The translations under genes were made by a program, and so were the position numbers. This document shows, piece after piece, positions 21,899 through 28,009 of a stretch of 28,009 bases of DNA; within the stretch, counting starts at the first letter, position 1, and every line of letters starts with the position of its first letter. The notes beneath the pieces are model-generated. The model was not told where the DNA came from, searched no databases, and worked only from the letters and a program-made list of their open reading frames with translations. The stretch covers positions 1 through 28,009 of the forward strand of contig CAYYYG010000012.1 in assembly GCA_964476135.1 (NCBI GenBank), read 5' to 3'. The DNA comes from CAYYYG01 sp964476135 (GTDB lineage: Bacteria > Patescibacteriota > Microgenomatia > UBA1406 > GWC2-37-13).

Positions 21899-22122
21899 TG
21901 CTGCAGAAGCGACGCCAACCGCACAAGAAGCGGCCCGAGAAATACATAAAGCGCCACGGTCGCAACAACAGACATCGGGATAATATAAATGAAGGGCATA
22001 ATTTTCAGATGAGACACTAAACGGTGATATGTAAACGTCAGCCTGTGGCTTCCCAAATCGTTGGGTTTTAATAAGTATATTTCATCCGCCTTTTTAAGAA
22101 GTTTGTCCTGAAAATCTTTCAT
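21899..22122 (-). CDS. N-terminal part of a membrane protein coupled to the sigma factor, putative anti-sigma factor
   Basis: About 74 residues before the gap. A charged cytoplasmic stretch of about 40 residues (MKDFQDKLLKKADEIYLLKPNDL..HRLTFTYHRLVSHLK) precedes one hydrophobic helix (about 43-66). The ATG overlaps the stop of the ECF sigma gene by four bases (22119-22122), the usual arrangement for a membrane anti-sigma factor that holds its sigma. No ZAS Cys/His motif is present, so it would be an unusual type. The end of the protein is in the gap. Function is inferred from position only. Confidence 0.5.
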
Positions 22123-22682
22123 TCGTATTTTCCAAATGCCTTTATAAAGCTTTTCCGCGCCCGAAAAAGCAGGCTCTCGGTCGCCTTAAAACCCAATGAT
22201 AATTTATCCGCAATTGCCTTTACCCTCACGCCATCCATATATTTGAGTCGAAGGATCATTTGGTAATCATTCGGCAATGAAGACAGTATTGCCGATATTT
22301 TGTTAGCCAGTTCCTTTTTTTCCATCTCGTCTTCAAAAAAAACACTGGTTATGTTCTCGACCATATATGCAGGCAGTGCGGAAAACAGTATTTTTTTGAT
22401 CTTTTTTTTGCGAATTTTGTCGATGGTTTTATTGCGTGCGATCGTATAAATAAAGGTTTTCAGGCTGCATTGGAAATTAAAATCGCGAAGCGCCTCCATA
22501 AAGTCAAGAAACACATCCTGAGTTAATTCTTCAGCCAGGGCACGATCGGCAAGTTGATGCTCTATATAGCGCCTTATGCCTCTTTGATGAGCATTATAAA
22601 TTTCAATAAGGGCGGCTTCGTCACCGCTTATTATCCGCCGTACCAGTTCTTTTTCTCGACTAATCAGATCGGTGTTTTTCAT
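22119..22682 (-). CDS. ECF-type RNA polymerase sigma factor
   Basis: 187 residues from the ATG at 22682. The frame extends to 22781, but that start would lie inside the divergent DUF4340 gene and past the shared promoter region. Region 2 is seen as IYNAHQRGIRRYI..ELTQDVFLDFMEAL..FNFQCSLKTFIYTIARNKTIDKIRKKK (about residues 30-97). Region 4 is seen as LPNDYQMILRLKYMDGVRVKAIADKLSLGFKATESLLFRARKSF (about 139-182), with the helix-turn-helix that reads -35 boxes. It directs RNA polymerase to a dedicated set of promoters, presumably on an envelope signal relayed by the coupled membrane protein. The 50 bases to the divergent gene contain TATACT (22701-22696) for this strand. Confidence 0.93.
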   Translation of the reverse strand: MKNTDLISREKELVRRIISGDEAALIEIYNAHQRGIRRYIEHQLADRALAEELTQDVFLDFMEALRDFNFQCSLKTFIYTIARNKTIDKIRKKKIKKILFSALPAYMVENITSVFFEDEMEKKELANKISAILSSLPNDYQMILRLKYMDGVRVKAIADKLSLGFKATESLLFRARKSFIKAFGKYE

Positions 22683-22732
22683 GTAATTGTGATGTAGTAT
22701 AATATTTCCGTCAAGTTTACTTATTATACACA

Positions 22733-23620
22733 ATGAATACAAATCGGAATCGTTTCCGGATACTCCTTGCTGCAGCGGCAATTATTATACTCGGCTTTTA
22801 CGGCCGGAGCCTTTATGAACAATACTCATCCGGAGCCTCCAAACCTGTTTTTGCCAATGTTAAACTTTCGGAAATCGATAAAATAATTATTGAAGATGGA
22901 GAAAAACAAGAAATAAAGCGACAAAATAATAACTGGGTCATAAAAAAAGGCGATTCGGAATTCGCGGCCGATCAGGAAAGAGTCGAAAGTCTCCTCAAAG
23001 AGCTGACTACATTTACGAAAGGCGACATCGTTTCGGTCAACAAATCCAATCACGAAAACCTGGGAATCGGCAAAAAAGCAGTCACCTTTGCCGACGGAAA
23101 AAAAGATCAGACGGTGTATATAGGCATCCCTAATGCCAACGGGATAAATGTCCGGCTGGGAGGCGCCAACGAAGCTTTTATAGCACACGGACTCAGCGAT
23201 CCTTTTTTTCCGGAAGACTACCGTAACCTGCGAGTGCCGCTTATCGCCGACAATAAAAAGACCGACAAAATCGAAAAAATTACCTTAAGTCATGGAAGTA
23301 CTAATTTTTCTCTCGAAAAATCCGGCAAGGACTGGAAAATCGGCGGGAACGCGGCAAAAAACGACAGGGTCGATTATTTTATCGGCGACCTCAACACCTT
23401 AAAAGCCACAGATATTAAAAAATCCGATAAAAACCCGTCGGCCAAGGCTGAGGTAACCATTGAGGTCAAAGACGCCGAAAAACCCAGGAAAACATCTTTT
23501 TATAAGCTCGATGAAAACAGCTACACGGTAATAGTAGACGGCCTCGAAAAAACCCAGTACACAGTGCCTGCATCTTATGTGAGCTCGATGAAAAAAGAAA
23601 CGAAAGACTTTACCGACTGA
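22733..23620 (+). CDS. DUF4340 membrane-anchored protein
   Basis: 295 residues. An N-terminal anchor (about 9-25, ILLAAAAIIILGFYGRS) is followed by a beta-rich extracytoplasmic part. That part shows the DUF4340 pattern of two similar halves: IDKIIIEDGEKQEIKRQNN.NWVI...ADQERVESLLKELTT, and later IEKITLSHGSTNFSLEKSGKDWKI...DRVDYFIGDLNTLKA. DUF4340 proteins often accompany gliding or ABC-transport GldG-type genes elsewhere, but none are here. It diverges from the ECF sigma gene with only 50 bases between the ATGs, so it may be a target of that sigma. TATTAT lies five bases before the ATG. Its molecular role is unknown. Confidence 0.85.
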   Translation: MNTNRNRFRILLAAAAIIILGFYGRSLYEQYSSGASKPVFANVKLSEIDKIIIEDGEKQEIKRQNNNWVIKKGDSEFAADQERVESLLKELTTFTKGDIVSVNKSNHENLGIGKKAVTFADGKKDQTVYIGIPNANGINVRLGGANEAFIAHGLSDPFFPEDYRNLRVPLIADNKKTDKIEKITLSHGSTNFSLEKSGKDWKIGGNAAKNDRVDYFIGDLNTLKATDIKKSDKNPSAKAEVTIEVKDAEKPRKTSFYKLDENSYTVIVDGLEKTQYTVPASYVSSMKKETKDFTD

Positions 23621-23622
23621 TT

Positions 23623-25353
23623 TTAACGGACATCGATCGCATAAATTTTCTCTTTAATTAGAAGATATGCCTTAGATGCATATACAACCACATCACTCGC
23701 TTGGGAAAACTTTGACGATTCTATCTGGCGATCAAAAGCGCCTTCCTTAGTAAACACATATAGGGCGCCTTTTTTCTTGTCCCAGGCAAAAACACGGTCT
23801 AGATTTGGAGTTGTCAATATTTTATCGATGCGTGCTTCCGTATCGGGCAGCTCTGCCGGAAATTCATCCCTTGAACCACCGGTGAACTTAGAGATCTGTT
23901 GGCCGAAGCCGATATAGACGGAGCTGTCGATGGCGAGAGACGGCGAGTCGGTTAGACGGATCGAGTCGGCGGCGAAATATCCTTTCTTTGTAGAAAACCC
24001 GCTTTCCACCGCGGTATATTTATGCAGCTGATGCGACTGCTGATCGAGCAGATAAACGTTGCCGTTGAAAAAAGCTATATCGGTTATGCGCCCCCACTCC
24101 GGATCGTAGGCGATTATATTTTCGGCTTTATTATTCTTCAAAACATAAAGACCTTTATCTGGAATAAAATAATAGATATCGCCGTCATAACCGGAAACGA
24201 GCGCAGCCGATTTCATGCTTTCATCTACTAACACATCTAAGGATTTTTTTTCCACCGATATCACGTAAATGGCGCCGCGGCTTTTATCAAGAACAGTAAG
24301 CGACTGATCCATGAGCGACATTTTGGCTCCGCTTGCGCCCTTTGTATCGAGACTGAGGTCGTAAAATTCATCCGCCTGTCTTTCTTCTTTGTGGGTGATT
24401 TCATTTTCTTTATTCTTTATCGAATTATAAAAATCCGACAGCTCTCCCGCACCGTAATCGCCCACTTTTGTCCGGAGGGTGTTGTACTCTGCGTACGATT
24501 CTTCGATCAGCTTCACAGCCGACTGAGGATTAAGAAACGCCTCATCGGCGGCTCTTGCCAATTTCTCCTCGACCGCACTTCGCGTTGCGGCGATCAATTT
24601 TTTTGCCGACTCTTCCGAGCGGCGCTTATAGCCTAGTACAACACTCCAGATGAGTATCGCAGCCACTATAAAAACCCCGACCAATGTGATGAGTTTCCTT
24701 TTTTTGCCGATCGACACGCGCATCTGCTCTACCGGAGGTTTTGGTTCTGCATCAGCCGATTGAGTTTGCGGCGCTACGCCTGCTGCAACTGCGGGCGGAC
24801 GTATAAATCGTACCGACAGCAAAACGGCACCAGTCAATTGTGGATTTTTTATAGCATGAGGAATGGATGCGAATACATTTTGAATATCTGCCGATTTAAT
24901 CAAGCTAAGAAATTGCGCCTCGTCGCCTATTGCCTCTATAAACGCATCATTGGTAAAATAGAAAATATCGTTTTCCTGCGGTTTTCCAACAGCGGTATGA
25001 TCACCCGAAATAAGGAGCGACGCCGCACCGTTTCTCATAACATAAACTGAGCCCGTGCCTAATGTACGAAGATGCAGGTTGCCGTCTAAATATACACCGA
25101 CAGCAATCCCCATCACGTTATCAAACTTCGACGCTGCAAGCTCACCTGAGACCGCCTCCTCGATCGATACGCCATCACTTCCGATTTTATCGGGAAAATA
25201 TTTAAGCATGTTTCCGGATAACATTTCCGCCGCGTCGGCCGCTCCGGATGCCGTTTCAAGAATTAAAAAAGTCGAAACGTCGGCGTCATAACCGGCATAA
25301 CCGCCCTTGTGCTGCCTGCCGACATAACCGATGACTTCTGTATGGAGATCCAT
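23623..25353 (-). CDS. Membrane protein with degenerate PP2C-like domain and C-terminal beta-propeller
   Basis: 576 residues: a cytoplasmic PP2C/SpoIIE-like domain (about 1-185), a linker, one membrane helix (220-241), an Ala/Glu-rich helical region with AARSA..KLARAADEAFLNPQSAVKLIEESYAEYN (about 250-325), and beta-strand repeats (about 330-576) that look like a six-bladed propeller (SGYDGDIYYFIPDKGLYVLKNN, FNGNVYLLDQQSHQLHKYT). The PP2C fold elements GYDADVSTFLIL and LRTLGTGSVYVMRNG are visible. The metal-binding DG pair of motif 2 is replaced (LETASG), so phosphatase activity is doubtful. It is the last gene after the PH-domain and two-helix proteins, ten bases from the latter. Confidence 0.75.
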   Translation of the reverse strand: MDLHTEVIGYVGRQHKGGYAGYDADVSTFLILETASGAADAAEMLSGNMLKYFPDKIGSDGVSIEEAVSGELAASKFDNVMGIAVGVYLDGNLHLRTLGTGSVYVMRNGAASLLISGDHTAVGKPQENDIFYFTNDAFIEAIGDEAQFLSLIKSADIQNVFASIPHAIKNPQLTGAVLLSVRFIRPPAVAAGVAPQTQSADAEPKPPVEQMRVSIGKKRKLITLVGVFIVAAILIWSVVLGYKRRSEESAKKLIAATRSAVEEKLARAADEAFLNPQSAVKLIEESYAEYNTLRTKVGDYGAGELSDFYNSIKNKENEITHKEERQADEFYDLSLDTKGASGAKMSLMDQSLTVLDKSRGAIYVISVEKKSLDVLVDESMKSAALVSGYDGDIYYFIPDKGLYVLKNNKAENIIAYDPEWGRITDIAFFNGNVYLLDQQSHQLHKYTAVESGFSTKKGYFAADSIRLTDSPSLAIDSSVYIGFGQQISKFTGGSRDEFPAELPDTEARIDKILTTPNLDRVFAWDKKKGALYVFTKEGAFDRQIESSKFSQASDVVVYASKAYLLIKEKIYAIDVR

Positions 25354-25363
25354 TACAAATTGA

Positions 25364-25609
25364 TTAAATTACAACCAGCGATAAAATTACCAAAATAATA
25401 GCAAAAATGACCTGAAGCAAGGAAATATAGAAAAATAACCTGCCTTTGTTGGTTTCGTATGTTTTACTTAAAGTGACCGTTTGCCTGAGGAATACAAGAG
25501 AATATATAAGATAGATGAATGATAAAAGCACTGCAAATGCCTTGAAAAAAAATAAAATTATATTAGGGAGTGAAGAAAACTCCGGATTAAAAAAAGACTC
25601 GATGTTCAT
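25364..25609 (-). CDS. Small two-helix membrane protein
   Basis: 81 residues with two hydrophobic helices (about 18-43 and 60-80) joined by a loop with RQTVTLSKTYETNKG. The ATG overlaps the stop of the PH-domain gene by one base (TAATG), so translation is coupled. Small proteins of this type, often given DUF names such as DUF5657, are frequent in CPR genomes; the exact family is uncertain. It probably works with the two flanking membrane proteins. Confidence 0.7.
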   Translation of the reverse strand: MNIESFFNPEFSSLPNIILFFFKAFAVLLSFIYLIYSLVFLRQTVTLSKTYETNKGRLFFYISLLQVIFAIILVILSLVVI

Positions 25610-26154
25610 TATTTTTTTCCTCCGACGTCATTGATAATCTTGGCAACCAGTGTCGGATGCGGCACGTGGATGAATTCTATATTCGGCTCCGTACCGGCCG
25701 TCTGCACAAAAATATTCCCATAATTGAATATCGCTCCCCAATAACCTCCGGAGCGGGAAGTTACGTCTTGAATACGGTCCAACTTCGCTTCTGAAGTTTC
25801 GCGGTAGAGTATTCCGTGCTGATCGATATCGAGAACACGTTTATTGGTTACTATTCCGACATGGTAATAATAAAGAATAAATTTGAGCCAAACATAACTC
25901 AAAATATATATTAAGCCGGTGATATTGAGTATTATGCGGTGGCCGGCAGTAAAAAAAGCCGGTAGTATAAAATTGAGTCCAATCAATACGAGCAATAAAA
26001 ACACAGATAAAAGCACCCACCCAATCTGGGTCACCGGATGAGCGCGCAAAAGCAGAATAATATATTCGTCCTCATCCTGTAGGTCGAACTTTGCATTGGG
26101 TCTTACGCACAGGGCATGGTAATAATAATTAGCCGGCTTTTTAGGATCTACCAT
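25609..26154 (-). CDS. PH-domain (YdbS-like) membrane protein
   Basis: 181 residues. An N-terminal cytoplasmic stretch (about 1-42, ending in EYIILLLRAHPVTQIGW) is followed by two membrane helices (about 45-66 and 73-96). A bacterial PH_2-type domain begins YYYHVGIVTNKRVLDIDQHGILYRETSEAKLDRIQDVTS and runs to the C-terminus. The TNKR and LDRIQDV segments are the family's hallmark. Function is unknown, although relatives are linked to envelope stress. It is the first gene of a three-gene unit and is preceded by a clear TATAAT. Confidence 0.88.
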   Translation of the reverse strand: MVDPKKPANYYYHALCVRPNAKFDLQDEDEYIILLLRAHPVTQIGWVLLSVFLLLVLIGLNFILPAFFTAGHRIILNITGLIYILSYVWLKFILYYYHVGIVTNKRVLDIDQHGILYRETSEAKLDRIQDVTSRSGGYWGAIFNYGNIFVQTAGTEPNIEFIHVPHPTLVAKIINDVGGKK

Positions 26155-26160
26155 ATCATA

Positions 26161-26166
26161 ATTATA
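26161..26166 (-). promoter_or_regulatory. Predicted -10 box of the PH-domain gene, leaderless geometry
   Basis: A perfect TATAAT on the minus strand (26166-26161), exactly six bases before the ATG at 26154. The best -35 candidate is TTGTGT (26191-26186) with a 19-base spacer, which is weak. It lies back-to-back with the 5S rRNA promoter. Confidence 0.55.
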
Positions 26167-26195
26167 TACCCAGTTTATTCAAAATACACAAACTG

Positions 26196-26224
26196 TTGCT
26201 ATTTTTTTTACACTACGCTATAAT
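26196..26224 (+). promoter_or_regulatory. Promoter of the 5S rRNA gene
   Basis: TTGCTA (26196-26201), a 17-base spacer and TATAAT (26219-26224). The predicted start is at 26231-26232, precisely where the 5S terminal stem begins, so the gene has its own promoter and needs little 5' processing. Confidence 0.65.
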
Positions 26225-26231
26225 ACTTTTT

Positions 26232-26356
26232 GTCTTGGTAGTCAGAGCGGTTTGGAACCACCCTTACCCATCCCGAACAAGGTCGTGAAACGAACCAGCG
26301 CCGATGATACTCGCGCCAAAGCGGATTAGCGGGGAAAGTAGGTCACCGCCAGGACA
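26232..26356 (+). rRNA. rrf: 5S ribosomal RNA
   Basis: Conserved 5S segments are present: CCATCCCGAACAAGG in loop B/helix III, GCGCCGATGATACT in helix IV, and GGGGAAAGTAGGTCACCGCC near the 3' end. The terminal helix pairs TGTCTTGG (26231-26238) with CCAGGACA (26349-26356), so the ends are accurate to a few bases. It is a separate transcription unit: no 16S, 23S or tRNA genes flank it, unlike a standard rrn operon. Confidence 0.95.
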
Positions 26357-26374
26357 TTTTTTTTGGCTTTTTTT
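26357..26374 (+). terminator. T-rich terminator after 5S rRNA
   Basis: Eight T directly follow the terminal helix of 5S, then GGC and seven more T. The stable 5S helix I can serve as the terminator hairpin. The second T-run overlaps the stop codon of the convergent gene (26373-26375). Confidence 0.6.
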
Positions 26375-26999
26375 AGGGAGTCGGCTTCACTAAATCCTTC
26401 TTAACGAATTTAACTCTCTTATCGACAGTAAACACAGAATCAACAACCGTCTGCTCGCGGCACACAGGCTCGATATTCTTAAAAGCAGACAGGTTTTCCT
26501 GTACGCCGCCGAATTTATTCAGCATCTCCATAAAAGTCGCTGGATCCAACATGCCGGCAGCCGACAGCGTACTCAAGATTCCCATATAATTAGACACGCC
26601 ACAGATTTGGCTGCCGCTTAACGTTTCGCCCCAGCTGTAAATACAATCATCTTTTACGACTACCTTTACCGTTGAAGCCTGGTTCGAGGTCAAAAACTCG
26701 GCCGCAATATTATTTTTGACGATATAAACGGTTGCTGCGGCCCCACCGCTTCCCAATGCCGTACAGACTTGTGATTTAGTCAGGTCTATCCCCCGCCGTT
26801 TCTGATTAAGTGAAGGCATCGGTATTTTGGAAGGGATGACTGTAACTGTCGGTCGGGCTGTCTGCCGCTCTTTGAATTCTTTGTCCTTCTTTACCTGATC
26901 TATCTTAAAAACGAGTGCCAGGCCGACTATGACAAGTGGTACGATAATCGTGATACGTCCGATATGCCAAAAGACGCTGTGGATTTTGTCGTGCTGCAT
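26373..26999 (-). CDS. Hypothetical membrane-anchored extracytoplasmic protein
   Basis: 208 residues. After a short N-terminal cytoplasmic part, one hydrophobic helix (about 16-32, ITIIVPLVIVGLALVFK) leads to a charged linker with Pro/Thr residues (about 40-65) and a domain of about 140 residues. That domain has four Cys (QVCTAL, DDCIYSW, SQICGV, EPVCREQ) that could form two disulfides. I do not recognise the family. The short 54-base gap to the UbiB-like gene upstream holds its own promoter in the leaderless geometry, so it is transcribed at least partly alone. Confidence 0.75.
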   Translation of the reverse strand: MQHDKIHSVFWHIGRITIIVPLVIVGLALVFKIDQVKKDKEFKERQTARPTVTVIPSKIPMPSLNQKRRGIDLTKSQVCTALGSGGAAATVYIVKNNIAAEFLTSNQASTVKVVVKDDCIYSWGETLSGSQICGVSNYMGILSTLSAAGMLDPATFMEMLNKFGGVQENLSAFKNIEPVCREQTVVDSVFTVDKRVKFVKKDLVKPTP

Positions 27000-27005
27000 T
27001 TTTTA

Positions 27006-27034
27006 ATTATGCTCCGTAATAGAGTAAATATCAA
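27006..27034 (-). promoter_or_regulatory. Promoter of the hypothetical protein gene, predicted leaderless
   Basis: TTGATA (27034-27029), a 17-base spacer, CATAAT (27011-27006), then exactly six bases to the ATG at 26999. It has the same layout and the same CATAAT as the clpC promoter. Confidence 0.65.
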
Positions 27035-27053
27035 GCAGTGGAAAACAGACGAT

Positions 27054-28009
27054 TTAATGTTGCAGCGATGATTGTGAATATTCATCGACTAAAGTCCGCA
27101 TGCCAACGGCATTCCTCCCCATAAGCACCTGGTGCAGGGGTATTGTCAGACCACGGGACGTAAGCTCGCCCGTAAGATTCTGAAATGCCACCGCACTCGT
27201 ATAATCTGGATTCGAACGGTTTTTTAGATATTCCGTCATCATCTTCTGCATAACAGCCAGTTTCTTTGCATTTCTCGTAATCACCCCCCTCACTTTATTA
27301 TGATCAAGTACCGCATCGACAAACTGCGCCAGAAACTTTAATTTTTCATCATGATATAAAGATTTGTATGCCTGAGCTTCGGTTGCGGTCAGCTTAAGAT
27401 ACATATGACGGTCGATCACACGAGTCGTACCCGATTCCGGGTCGAAAATATAATTTCCCGGGTGGGGATCGCTGTGAACCAGATACATATCAGCACCGCT
27501 TTCATCTTTGGCCGTCGGCTGACTCAACTGGAACTCAAACAAATCACCGAGTCTCGTCGCCATGGATTGCTTCTCGGCCGGATCAACGGTGTTTGTGCCC
27601 AGCATACGGTTAACAGTTTCCCCCTTAGCACGCCGCTCCGCCTTAACCCACTGGTTTGTAAATACTCTTTCCGGAACACTGAATGCCGTATCGCCAAACC
27701 TGGCATTGGCCGCCTGAACAACAGTATGGAATAAATCGTCATCCGCCTCATAAGACGGATCGTTTATGTCTGCAAGACACCAGTTGTGGGAGAGCTCAAC
27801 AAGCATAAGCGCAAGTTCGGAGCTACTGGGATCGGAATTATTGTTTATAACTTCGTGCAGAGCGGTTTCTGCAATCTTAAATCCTTTTCGCACAAACGAA
27901 GCAGCGTTGGGGTTGAGAAGCTTCAATACAATCTGCCCCGGGTTTCCGTTTTCTTCCATAGTTGCTGCGTATGTGGTATATAAACTTCCGCCTCCCAATG
28001 GCCGGCGCT
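27054..28009 (-). CDS. UbiB/ABC1-like protein kinase, N-terminus outside window
   Basis: About 318 residues; the frame continues past the right edge (…RRPLGGGSLYTTY), and the in-frame TTG at 27998 is an internal Leu, not a start. PLGGGSLYTTYAATM is a Gly-rich nucleotide loop, QIVLKLLNPNA contains the probable ATP-binding Lys, and VHSDPHPGNYIFD with VIDRH covers the catalytic and metal-binding Asp/Asn residues. These are ABC1/ADCK features. Members of the UbiB family act as ATPases or atypical kinases for lipid-soluble metabolites. No ubiquinone genes are nearby, so a different isoprenoid or lipid substrate is possible, but there is no direct evidence. Confidence 0.75.
   Translation of the reverse strand, partial: RRPLGGGSLYTTYAATMEENGNPGQIVLKLLNPNAASFVRKGFKIAETALHEVINNNSDPSSSELALMLVELSHNWCLADINDPSYEADDDLFHTVVQAANARFGDTAFSVPERVFTNQWVKAERRAKGETVNRMLGTNTVDPAEKQSMATRLGDLFEFQLSQPTAKDESGADMYLVHSDPHPGNYIFDPESGTTRVIDRHMYLKLTATEAQAYKSLYHDEKLKFLAQFVDAVLDHNKVRGVITRNAKKLAVMQKMMTEYLKNRSNPDYTSAVAFQNLTGELTSRGLTIPLHQVLMGRNAVGMRTLVDEYSQSSLQH

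Noticed and set aside
22683..22781. N-terminal extension of the sigma factor
   Set aside because: It would overlap the divergent DUF4340 gene start and its control region; region 2 begins normally from the ATG at 22682.

Overview
The window looks like a chromosomal scaffold of a Patescibacteria (CPR) bacterium, possibly of the Microgenomates type. The reasons are the tight packing with 1-4 base gene overlaps, the abundance of small membrane proteins and two T4SS-pilin-like genes, an archaeal-type mevalonate operon, an archaeal-type ATP-dependent DNA ligase, weak or absent Shine-Dalgarno sites and an orphan 5S rRNA. TGA is used as a stop, which argues against the lineages that recode it. The lineage is an inference from gene content. 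Two 100-N placeholders (20389-20488 and 21799-21898) split the window into three contigs.

Layout. 1-1375 (minus): a partial membrane-anchored protein and a secreted C39-like cysteine peptidase. 1477-9069 (plus): a giant ClpC-type unfoldase, a 49-residue membrane protein, a polytopic membrane protein and a PAS-containing histidine kinase. 9070-14053 (minus): undecaprenyl diphosphate synthase, a protein with a carbonic-anhydrase-like Cys-Asp-Arg/His/Cys pattern, a Fic protein and DNA ligase. 14108-15386 (plus): two pilin-like proteins and a Nudix hydrolase. 15325-20019 (minus): the upper mevalonate pathway in the order HMG-CoA reductase, HMG-CoA synthase, thiolase, DUF35 OB protein, mevalonate kinase. 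20020-21190: a poorly coding stretch with tandem promoters, a candidate structured RNA, a repeat that breaks at an assembly gap, a stand-alone EAD1-like (effector-associated) domain, a three-way-junction palindrome and a Cys-containing small ORF. 21196-23620: a membrane protein and a possible anti-sigma N-terminus around the second gap, an ECF sigma factor, and a divergent DUF4340 protein. 23623-26154 (minus): a PH-domain membrane protein, a two-helix membrane protein and a PP2C-like/beta-propeller protein. 26232-26356: 5S rRNA. 26373-28009 (minus): a secreted Cys-containing protein and a partial UbiB/ABC1-like kinase.

How the genes fit together. Mevalonate synthesis would feed isoprenoid precursors to UppS for the undecaprenyl carrier of wall synthesis; the steps from phosphomevalonate to IPP are not in the window. 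The sigma/anti-sigma pair and the kinase look like envelope-sensing modules.

The strongest novelty is in ClpC. About 500 residues of tandem 'DYF-GQ' repeats are inserted in the second AAA+ domain, exactly where ClpA/ClpC-type proteins carry the ClpP-docking loop, and the loop motif is missing. A second theme is a recurring promoter geometry that puts the start codon at the predicted transcription start, implying leaderless mRNAs for most first genes of operons.
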